10,194 bases of DNA, taken from the NCBI GenBank assembly GCA_017425765.1, contig JAFOXE010000026.1, positions 1-10,194 on the forward strand, in the 5' to 3' direction. The translations under genes were made by a program, and so were the position numbers. This DNA comes from Paraprevotella sp. GTDB taxonomy: Bacteria; Bacteroidota; Bacteroidia; Bacteroidales; Bacteroidaceae. This document shows positions 1-5,659 of the stretch, in pieces (positions within the stretch are counted from its first letter, which is position 1; the number at the start of each line of letters is the position of its first letter). The notes beneath the pieces were generated by a model, which saw only the letters and a program-made list of their open reading frames with translations, ran no database searches and was not told where the DNA came from.

Positions 1-1724
1 GGGAAATAAATCTTCGCAAAGGAACAATTAAACATGGCGATTTGTATAAACTCAAAATTCACTGGGAAGGTGGCGAAGGAGAACGAATTCCGGCATGGGC
101 AAATCGTGTGGTACAAGACGAACAAACTAAAATCTTCAGTGCACAGGTTTGGGATCCCGAGGTGACCTATACGTTTAAGAAACCTAAGTTCAAAGCTTCT
201 ACATCACCGCTACTTATCTATGAGTGCCACATTGGTATGGGGCAAGATGCAGAAAAAGTTGGAACGTATACTGAATTCCGTGAGAATGTTCTGCCCAGAA
301 TAGCTAAGGATGGATATAATTGTATTCAAATTATGGCCATCCAGGAGCATCCTTATTACGGTAGTTTTGGTTATCATGTGTCTAGCTTCTTTGCTGCATC
401 CAGTCGATTTGGTACTCCCGAAGAGTTGAAACAATTGATTGACGAAGCCCACGGTCTTGGTATCGCTGTGATTATGGACATTGTTCATTCGCACGCTGTA
501 AAGAATGAAATCGAAGGCTTGGGTAACTTTGCAGGAGATCCTTGCCAATACTTCAACCAAGGAGGACGTCGTGAACATCCGGCGTGGGACAGCCTTTGCT
601 TTGACTATGGTAAGAACGAGGTTCTTCACTTCTTGTTGTCAAATTGCAAATATTGGATGGAAGAGTATAAGTTCGACGGGTTCCGATTTGACGGAGTTAC
701 ATCTATGTTATACTATAGCCACGGACTTGGAGAGGCATTCTGCGGATATGGTGACTACTTTAATGGTCATCAAGATGATAATGCAATATGTTATCTTACC
801 CTTGCAAACCTCTTGATACACGAGGTAAATCCTCGTGCCATCACCATTGCCGAGGAGGTTTCGGGTATGCCTGGCCTCGCCGCACCGTTTGAAGCCGGTG
901 GTTATGGTTTCGATTACCGTATGGCTATGAATATTCCGGACTACTGGATCAAGACCATAAAAGAGCTTAAGGATGAGGATTGGAAACCAAGTAGTATGTT
1001 CTGGGAGGTGACAAATCGTCGTGCAGATGAGAAAACAATATCCTATTGCGAGAGCCACGACCAAGCTTTGGTTGGTGATAAGACAATAATCTTCCGCTTG
1101 ATTGATGCCGATATGTATTGGCATTTCAAGAAAGGTGATGAGAACTATGCTGCGGAACGCGGTATCGCACTTCATAAGATGATACGCTTGCTTACATCCT
1201 CTACTATCAATGGTGGTTATCTAAACTTTATGGGAAATGAATTTGGTCATCCCGAATGGATCGATTTTCCACGTGAAGGTAATGGATGGAGCCACAAGTA
1301 TGCTCGTCGTCAATGGAATCTTGTTGACAATAAAGAGTTATGCTTCCATTACTTAGGCGATTTTGACGAAGCCATGATAAAATTGCTTAAGGGTGAAAAG
1401 AACATTCAGAAAAGCCCCGTGGTAGAAATATGGCATAACGATGGTGATCAGGTGCTCGCATACAGTCGAAACAATCTAATCTTCGTGTTTAACTTCAGCT
1501 ATAATCGTTCGTTTACGGACTACGGCTTTATGGTGAAACAAGGAGCATATGACGTAGTTTTGAATACCGACGACGTGAAGTATGGTGGACATGGTTTGAA
1601 CGACGATTCTATACGTCATTTTACTAACTACGACCCCTTGTTGGCACGAGACGGAAAGGGTTGGCTAAAGTTATACCTGCCAGCACGTTCTGCCATGGTG
1701 TTGCGAAAGTTGGAAGAAGATTGA
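1..1724 (+). CDS. glgB: 1,4-alpha-glucan (glycogen) branching enzyme, GH13, 5'-truncated by window edge
   Basis: This enzyme cuts alpha-1,4 glucan chains and re-attaches the pieces by alpha-1,6 links during cytoplasmic glycogen synthesis. The reading frame is open from the first full codon at position 3, so the true start lies outside the window; the TTG at 42 is not a credible start. All four GH13 regions are visible (numbered from codon 42 as residue 1): DIVHSH at 146-151, GFRFDGVTSM with nucleophile Asp217, AEEVSGMPG with acid/base Glu271, and ESHDQ with His339/Asp340. The sequence YLNFMGNEFGHPEW follows. From memory these blocks match animal and plant branching enzymes (human GBE1 type, GH13_8) far better than E. 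coli GlgB. By comparison with GBE1 (about 700 residues), about 110-135 N-terminal residues, with most of the CBM48 domain, are missing. The C-terminal beta domain is complete and ends in a TGA stop. Confidence 0.95.
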   Translation, partial: EINLRKGTIKHGDLYKLKIHWEGGEGERIPAWANRVVQDEQTKIFSAQVWDPEVTYTFKKPKFKASTSPLLIYECHIGMGQDAEKVGTYTEFRENVLPRIAKDGYNCIQIMAIQEHPYYGSFGYHVSSFFAASSRFGTPEELKQLIDEAHGLGIAVIMDIVHSHAVKNEIEGLGNFAGDPCQYFNQGGRREHPAWDSLCFDYGKNEVLHFLLSNCKYWMEEYKFDGFRFDGVTSMLYYSHGLGEAFCGYGDYFNGHQDDNAICYLTLANLLIHEVNPRAITIAEEVSGMPGLAAPFEAGGYGFDYRMAMNIPDYWIKTIKELKDEDWKPSSMFWEVTNRRADEKTISYCESHDQALVGDKTIIFRLIDADMYWHFKKGDENYAAERGIALHKMIRLLTSSTINGGYLNFMGNEFGHPEWIDFPREGNGWSHKYARRQWNLVDNKELCFHYLGDFDEAMIKLLKGEKNIQKSPVVEIWHNDGDQVLAYSRNNLIFVFNFSYNRSFTDYGFMVKQGAYDVVLNTDDVKYGGHGLNDDSIRHFTNYDPLLARDGKGWLKLYLPARSAMVLRKLEED

Positions 1725-1759
1725 TAAACTGATTCTAATAGAAAATAATCTTGAATAAT

Positions 1760-1784
1760 TGTGGCCGTGTGAGAGACGGCCACA
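1760..1784 (+). terminator. hairpin after glgB, possible terminator
   Basis: A perfect 9-bp stem (TGTGGCCGT at 1760-1768 pairing with ACGGCCACA at 1776-1784) encloses a 7-base loop, 35 bases after the glgB stop and 21 bases before the next gene's ATG. No T-tract follows on the plus strand. It may be a weak terminator, a 3'-end stabiliser, or an attenuator between glgB and the membrane-protein gene. I see no clear promoter in the 81-bp gap, so partial read-through is possible. Confidence 0.6.
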
Positions 1785-1805
1785 TGGAAATGTAAATAAA
1801 CTGTA

Positions 1806-2951
1806 ATGTACAGAAATACTAATACGAAGGAGGCTGCAAAAGAGATACAACTCGGTTGCGGTCTCCTTTTTGTCTGCTTTTGTTTTTCTTATCTCTACGT
1901 ACTACAGGCAGATTTGCTTGCGTTGATACAACATTTACTTGCAGACGGCCAAACAACATATTCACCATTTTGGGGTGCTCTCATTTGGACTGTATTGCTT
2001 TTATTGCTTCAAGTAGGCACAGCCCGCATAGGCATGTTTCCTATTCGTTTTCATGCACTAAGTTATTTTCCTTCTTGTTTGGTCTTGTCTGCTATTACCG
2101 CCTTTGAGTTGCCATTTGCAGATGTGGTACATATAGGATGGTCGTGGTGGGGGTATGCTCTTGCCGTGTTGTTGTTTTTGGCTGTAGGTCTTTTTGTTAA
2201 GGAATTTCCGGATATAGGTAAAAAGAGGGTAACGAAATCAGCATTACTTTGGCCTAATCTTGTGTTGTTTTGCATATTGTTTGTCTTTGTTGGGATGGCC
2301 TCAAATACCAACAAAGATATACATAACGACCTTAGAACAGCACGCCTTTTGACTGAAGGGATGGATAAAGAAGCTTTACAGGTAGGAAAAAAATCATCTA
2401 CCGCTTCTCGTAGCATGAGTGCCATGCGTGCTTATCTATTAAGTAAATATGGTTTGTTGGGCGAAAACTTATTCTTCTTTCCAAACGATCATAGCGCTCA
2501 ATCTTTGATGGTTACATCGGCTGACACACTTTGGATGAAGGATGTGGTAACTATGGTACATCGACATTGGAAAGGTGCTCCTTCTAAACGAATTGAAAAT
2601 AAGGCTACATTGTTTTTTGAGGCTCTGCAAAATCGTGATGCTACAAATACGGTTGCTAAGGATTATTTACTCTCGGCCTATCTATTGGATAAGCGTCTTG
2701 ACGATTTTGCATTATTACTCCCCAAGTGTTATACGGTGGACGAGTCGCTGCCCACCCATTATAAGGAAGCATGGTTGCTTTATTCTAACGAGATAAACAC
2801 GACGGACACGCAGTTGACAGACAGCTTATTGGAGGAACGTTATGATGCATTCATGAGTATGCGTTCGCAATATCCAGAAAGAATCATGCAAGCTAATATG
2901 TGTTGTAAATTTTACGGAAACACCTATTGGTGGTATTATTATTTCAAGTAA
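1806..2951 (+). CDS. multi-pass membrane protein of unknown function with soluble C-terminal half
   Basis: I do not recognise a function. The 381-residue protein has about five hydrophobic segments in its first half, near residues 16-37, 57-76, 84-105, 112-132 and 148-167. A charged, probably helical region of about 210 residues follows, without an obvious catalytic motif. The C-terminus is strikingly aromatic (YGNTYWWYYYFK). The ATG at 1806 is the first start after an in-frame TAA at 1797-1799, so the N-terminus is well bounded; there is no strong Shine-Dalgarno sequence. The design (membrane domain plus a helical-repeat-like tail) resembles a Bacteroidales family I recall as DUF6057, but this assignment is unverified, and my recollection is that such proteins are longer. 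The gene lies 81 bp after glgB on the same strand and converges on the next gene, with a shared terminator in between. It is probably a real gene because the frame is long, has a sensible topology and ends neatly before the terminator. Confidence 0.8.
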   Translation: MYRNTNTKEAAKEIQLGCGLLFVCFCFSYLYVLQADLLALIQHLLADGQTTYSPFWGALIWTVLLLLLQVGTARIGMFPIRFHALSYFPSCLVLSAITAFELPFADVVHIGWSWWGYALAVLLFLAVGLFVKEFPDIGKKRVTKSALLWPNLVLFCILFVFVGMASNTNKDIHNDLRTARLLTEGMDKEALQVGKKSSTASRSMSAMRAYLLSKYGLLGENLFFFPNDHSAQSLMVTSADTLWMKDVVTMVHRHWKGAPSKRIENKATLFFEALQNRDATNTVAKDYLLSAYLLDKRLDDFALLLPKCYTVDESLPTHYKEAWLLYSNEINTTDTQLTDSLLEERYDAFMSMRSQYPERIMQANMCCKFYGNTYWWYYYFK

Positions 2952-2974
2952 AAGAGAGTGCCGTTACAAAAGGT

Positions 2975-3014
2975 ATATCCTCCTTAATCGATTAGTTTTG
3001 GTTAAGGAGGATAT
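2975..3014. terminator. bidirectional intrinsic terminator between convergent genes
   Basis: A perfect 13-bp inverted repeat (ATATCCTCCTTAA at 2975-2987 and its complement at 3002-3014) lies between the plus-strand stop at 2951 and the minus-strand stop at 3019. Wobble and C-G pairs can extend the inner stem by about three more pairs. TTTTATT flanks the stem on the plus side, and ACCTTTT on the minus side, so either strand could terminate here. Confidence 0.85.
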
Positions 3015-3018
3015 TTTA

Positions 3019-4440
3019 TTATCGCGAAAAACGACCTCCGCCTCGTGAACTACGTGAGAAAGAGCCGGATTTGTTGTGGCTTGAGCGACTACCGCTGCTG
3101 CGACTCACAGTGGTTCGTGTAGAACTGGGACGTTGATAAGAATTTCTTACCGTTTGATTGTTTCGACGATTGGATGACGAAGAGGCTCTTTCTGTTCTTT
3201 GGCTGCGACTAGATCGATTGCCATAGTTGTATGTGTCAGAACTATGTTTTGAGCTATTATATGATGAGGTTGATTTTCTGTTAGATGATGATGATGCACG
3301 TTCGCCACGTGAGTTTCGTTCTCCTCTAGAATTTGTGTTGTATATTTCTGAACGATGGCTTTGGCTGTTAGTGTTTATAGATGATGTGCGTTCATCGCGT
3401 GAGCTTCGTTCTCCTCTAGAACTTGTGTTGTGTGTTTCTAAACGATGGCTTTGGCTGTTAGTGTTTATAGATGATGTGCGTTCATTGCGTGAGCTTCGTT
3501 CATTGCGTGAACCGTAGTTGTATGTTTCGCTATGTTGGCGTGCATTTCTACCAGATGTTATAGCGTTTCTTTCGTTGCGAGAAGAACGTTCCGTACGTTG
3601 GGTGATGCCAGAAGTATGGTTACGATGATAGGAATCACCGAGTATAGACTCGGTGTTCCTATTTGATGAGCTAGAATAACGTTCGGGGCGATTTCCTCGG
3701 CCGGAGCGAGTTGTGGATAGAGAGGAGTTTGTTTTATTGCCACCAGTCAACCAACCATTGTCGCGACGATTGTTTGATGGGCTTTCTGTACGATGTGCCG
3801 GTTGACGTCTTTCGGTAGAGTGGTTGATATTGGGACGATTGTTTACAGGTCTGTTGTTACGTACTCCCGTTGTTACTCCTACACGATGTGATGTATTGTG
3901 TTGTGGTCGGTTGAAGTTGGGTTGTCTGTTTGGATGTACAATTTGTGCACGACTTTCGCCACGTAGTCCATGAATCCATGCCGGACGTCGATTTCTATAG
4001 TAGCTCTTGTTGGTATAAAAAACTCTACTATGTCCTCCTCTATATACGGAGTATACACGTGGTTTGCTATAATAGTAATAGGTACGATTGTAGTAAGTGT
4101 AAACCGGTAAAAACCATGTAGAGGTGCGCCAATGCAATGGTTGCAAGAAGTAGCTTGCAGCAGTGAACAAAGTGTATTGCCAATCGTGAAGAATATATCG
4201 GATGTCGGAGTTGCGATACGTCAAATGTAATCCATATATATCATCCACTGTATTTACACTTAGAAAATAATCTAGGTTTATTTCGTACACGTCGTTGTAC
4301 TGAGCATCGTTTAGATTAAGTTCGTAAGCCATTTTATCTGTTAAGAAAAGAGCATGTTCTCGTGCATCGTTCAAGGGCATAGCCTTTGTGATAGATATGC
4401 TTATCAAAGCAATCATCAGGGTTGTCATCATCTTTTTCAT
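3019..4440 (-). CDS. secreted Arg/Ser/Asn-rich repeat protein, function unknown
   Basis: The protein has 473 residues. I place the start at the ATG 4440-4438, which is followed directly by a signal peptide (MKKMMTTLMIALISISITKA, likely cut after Ala20). The longer frame would start at a TTG (4488) that lies inside the predicted -7 promoter box, so that start is unlikely. Residues about 21-125 form an ordered region with LTDKMAYELNLNDAQYNDVY, which loosely recalls LTxxQ-type periplasmic helices. A Tyr-rich stretch follows near 120-160. From about residue 170 to the end the chain is almost free of hydrophobic residues and rich in Arg, Ser, Asn and Thr, so it is probably disordered and very basic. 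Residues 281-370 hold three 30-residue repeats, with degenerate copies continuing to about 430. The tail ends SSRGGGRFSR. I recall similar exported proteins annotated only as hypothetical in Bacteroidales. Envelope or surface location is inferred from the signal peptide; the molecular role is unknown. Confidence 0.8.
   Translation of the reverse strand: MKKMMTTLMIALISISITKAMPLNDAREHALFLTDKMAYELNLNDAQYNDVYEINLDYFLSVNTVDDIYGLHLTYRNSDIRYILHDWQYTLFTAASYFLQPLHWRTSTWFLPVYTYYNRTYYYYSKPRVYSVYRGGHSRVFYTNKSYYRNRRPAWIHGLRGESRAQIVHPNRQPNFNRPQHNTSHRVGVTTGVRNNRPVNNRPNINHSTERRQPAHRTESPSNNRRDNGWLTGGNKTNSSLSTTRSGRGNRPERYSSSSNRNTESILGDSYHRNHTSGITQRTERSSRNERNAITSGRNARQHSETYNYGSRNERSSRNERTSSINTNSQSHRLETHNTSSRGERSSRDERTSSINTNSQSHRSEIYNTNSRGERNSRGERASSSSNRKSTSSYNSSKHSSDTYNYGNRSSRSQRTERASSSSNRRNNQTVRNSYQRPSSTRTTVSRSSGSRSSHNKSGSFSRSSRGGGRFSR
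3308..3487 (-). repeat. two tandem 90-bp coding repeats
   Basis: Positions 3308-3397 and 3398-3487 are head-to-tail copies that differ at about 6 of 90 positions. The period is exactly 30 codons, so gain or loss of a unit keeps the frame. In the protein the units read SRxERxSRxERTSSINTNSQ and then SHRxExxNTx. A diverged third unit lies at higher coordinates (residues 281-310 of the minus-strand protein), and weaker ones at lower coordinates. Confidence 0.9.
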
Positions 4441-4485
4441 AACCTTATTTTTTAATAGTTTTACATTTGTTTCTGTTTCACATTG

Positions 4486-4515
4486 CAAAGATGATTAGAT
4501 ATAATTCCATACAAA
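4486..4515 (-). promoter_or_regulatory. Bacteroidetes-type promoter for the secreted repeat protein
   Basis: Read on the minus strand, TTTG (4515-4512) is followed after 18 bases by CATCTTTG (4493-4486). The latter matches the Bacteroidetes -7 consensus TAnnTTTG at all but one fixed position. Transcription would start near 4480, giving a leader of about 40 bases before the ATG at 4440. This rules against the upstream TTG start. Confidence 0.6.
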
Positions 4516-4516
4516 A

Positions 4517-4553
4517 GGGATTTTCCCTAAACCACAATGGGGAATCCCCTAAA
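4517..4553 (-). promoter_or_regulatory. paired inverted-repeat boxes over the promoter, candidate operator
   Basis: Two similar 15-base boxes, GGGATTTTCCCTAAA (4517-4531) and GGGGAATCCCCTAAA (4539-4553), lie in the same orientation with a 22-bp start-to-start spacing, about two helical turns. Each core is itself an inverted repeat (GGGA..TCCC and GGGG..CCCC). The nearer box begins one base beyond the predicted -33 element. This layout fits a dimeric regulator binding two sites, but no regulator gene is in the window. This is inference from sequence pattern only. Confidence 0.4.
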
Positions 4554-4556
4554 AGC

Positions 4557-4590
4557 ACACGCACGCCTTTCTAAAAGAAGACGTGCGTGT
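4557..4590 (-). terminator. second hairpin downstream of ispE
   Basis: A perfect 9-bp stem (ACACGCACG at 4557-4565 with CGTGCGTGT at 4582-4590) has a 16-base interior that can partly pair. On the minus strand GCTTTT follows the stem. It lies beyond a first hairpin in the ispE direction and could be a back-up terminator or the end of a 3' untranslated RNA. Confidence 0.5.
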
Positions 4591-4608
4591 AATAATATAC
4601 GACATGAG

Positions 4609-4652
4609 CATGTAAAAGGGCCTTACACGTTCGTGTGCAAGGCCCTTACATG
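4609..4652 (-). terminator. probable ispE terminator hairpin
   Basis: AAGGGCCTT (4616-4624) pairs perfectly with AAGGCCCTT (4639-4647). The stem is flanked by the further pairing blocks CATGT/ACATG (4609-4613 with 4648-4652) and, inside, ACAC/GTGT around a short loop, with small bulges. It begins 13 bases after the ispE stop. In the ispE direction the downstream arm contains CCCTTTTAC, a short T-run. I see no gene in the rest of the 4441-4665 interval. Confidence 0.7.
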
Positions 4653-4665
4653 AGCGTGTGTTTAA

Positions 4666-5547
4666 TTAAGGTAGAAAACGTTGGCGACAAAAGTGGCCAC
4701 TAAAGATGTCTTCCACTTGATTGACTGATTCTTTGAACAAACCGAAGACGCTACTGCCCGATCCACTCATGGAGGCATACGTTGCTCCCATATCATAGAG
4801 CTTGTCTTTAATGGCGGCAATCTCAGGGTGTTCAGGGAATATGCTTTCTTCGAAATCGTTTATCATTAGGTAACGCCATTCCTCAATGGGTTGATTGATA
4901 ATTTCGGTCAGAGGAGTAGCGGGTTTTTGTGGTCGGATTTTGGCATATGCCTCTTTAGTAGAAACAAAAGTATCCGGTTTAACCAATACCAAGTGCCACC
5001 CACTGAGTGAGCATTGTATGGGGGTGAAAATGTTGCCTATACCCGTGGCAAACACAGGAGTATTGCGAACGAAGAAGGCACAATCGGCACCAAGTGGAGC
5101 AATTCTTTGTTCCATATCGTCGTTAGTCATGCCTAAATTAAATTTATCGTTGAGTAGCTTCAACATGAAGGCTGCATCGGCCGATCCACCGCCCAGTCCG
5201 GCACCCGAGGGGATGTGCTTGAACATGTGGATTGATAGTGGAGGCAGATTAAATTCATCTTTTACTAGGCGAAATGCTTTGATCACCAAATTGCTATCAG
5301 CATTGCCTTCTAAGGGTGTACCTGCAATTTGCAATGTGTAGTCGTCGGTTATGATTTTGTTTTCCGTAGGAGGAAGGAGAGCGTCGTCGGCTTTAGGGTC
5401 GGTTTCATCGTTGTCTCTTAAACGCACTTCAATGGCATCTTGAAGTGGAATAGGATAGAATATGGTTTCTAAATTATGATAACCATCCGGCCTTTTTTCG
5501 GTGATGTTCAATCCTAAATTTATTTTTGCATTGGGTAGTGTTATCAT
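4666..5547 (-). CDS. ispE: 4-diphosphocytidyl-2-C-methyl-D-erythritol kinase
   Basis: This GHMP kinase phosphorylates the 2-hydroxyl of 4-diphosphocytidyl-2-C-methylerythritol with ATP, the fourth step of the non-mevalonate (MEP) route to isoprenoid precursors in the cytoplasm. At 293 residues it has normal length. The N-terminal substrate motif AKINLGL includes Lys8, and the [10 protein letters not shown] block is at 19-28. The ATP-binding glycine-rich loop [14 protein letters not shown] is at 113-126. The catalytic Asp155 is in GADCAFF, and the third GHMP motif MSGSGSSVF is at 260-268. GADCAFF has Ala where many homologues have Pro; Asp155 is intact, so activity is expected. An acidic stretch near residues 45-62 looks like a lineage-specific loop. 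The ATG at 5547 begins directly at the conserved N-terminus. The gene is transcribed away from dnaB and followed by hairpins. Confidence 0.97.
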   Translation of the reverse strand: MITLPNAKINLGLNITEKRPDGYHNLETIFYPIPLQDAIEVRLRDNDETDPKADDALLPPTENKIITDDYTLQIAGTPLEGNADSNLVIKAFRLVKDEFNLPPLSIHMFKHIPSGAGLGGGSADAAFMLKLLNDKFNLGMTNDDMEQRIAPLGADCAFFVRNTPVFATGIGNIFTPIQCSLSGWHLVLVKPDTFVSTKEAYAKIRPQKPATPLTEIINQPIEEWRYLMINDFEESIFPEHPEIAAIKDKLYDMGATYASMSGSGSSVFGLFKESVNQVEDIFSGHFCRQRFLP

Positions 5548-5571
5548 GTTTTGTGTAATTTATTAACGGGT

Positions 5572-5579
5572 CAAAGTTA
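5572..5579 (-). promoter_or_regulatory. -7 box of the ispE promoter
   Basis: On the minus strand, TAACTTTG (5579-5572) fits TAnnTTTG exactly and lies 24 bases before the ispE ATG. The expected -33 TTTG about 19-21 bases upstream is only weakly represented. The site shares the 112-bp divergent region with the dnaB promoter. Confidence 0.5.
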
Positions 5580-5633
5580 ATAAATAGTTGATAAATTAAA
5601 TGTGCTTGCGTGTAAAAAGTAGAATGTAAACAC

Positions 5634-5641
5634 TATCTTTG
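5634..5641 (+). promoter_or_regulatory. -7 box of the dnaB promoter
   Basis: TATCTTTG matches the Bacteroidetes TAnnTTTG consensus exactly and is followed by CACTAAAA. It ends 18 bases before the dnaB ATG, which implies a leader of only about a dozen bases and no room for a strong Shine-Dalgarno sequence. The -33 position shows only a weak match (TGTA near 5611). Confidence 0.6.
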
Positions 5642-5659
5642 CACTAAAATCATTATTAT

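Noticed and set aside
2999..3014. Strong Shine-Dalgarno-like sequence (AAGGAGGATA) in the intergenic region
   Set aside because: It is one arm of the perfect terminator stem and no start codon follows at a useful distance on the plus strand, so a hidden small gene is not supported.
3308..3487. CRISPR-like or mobile repeat array
   Set aside because: The repeats are contiguous without spacers, in frame with a period of 30 codons, and lie inside a coding sequence.
3227..3517. Open frame of 96 codons on the plus strand across the 90-bp repeats
   Set aside because: It is antisense to the repeat-rich secreted protein. It is open only because the repeat units lack stops in that frame, and its Leu/Glu/Arg-rich repeats mirror the coding strand. 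No promoter or start context was seen.
5548..5659. Replication origin or DnaA boxes next to dnaB
   Set aside because: The 112-bp divergent region is AT-rich, but I see no cluster of TTATNCACA-type DnaA boxes; promoter boxes explain its content.
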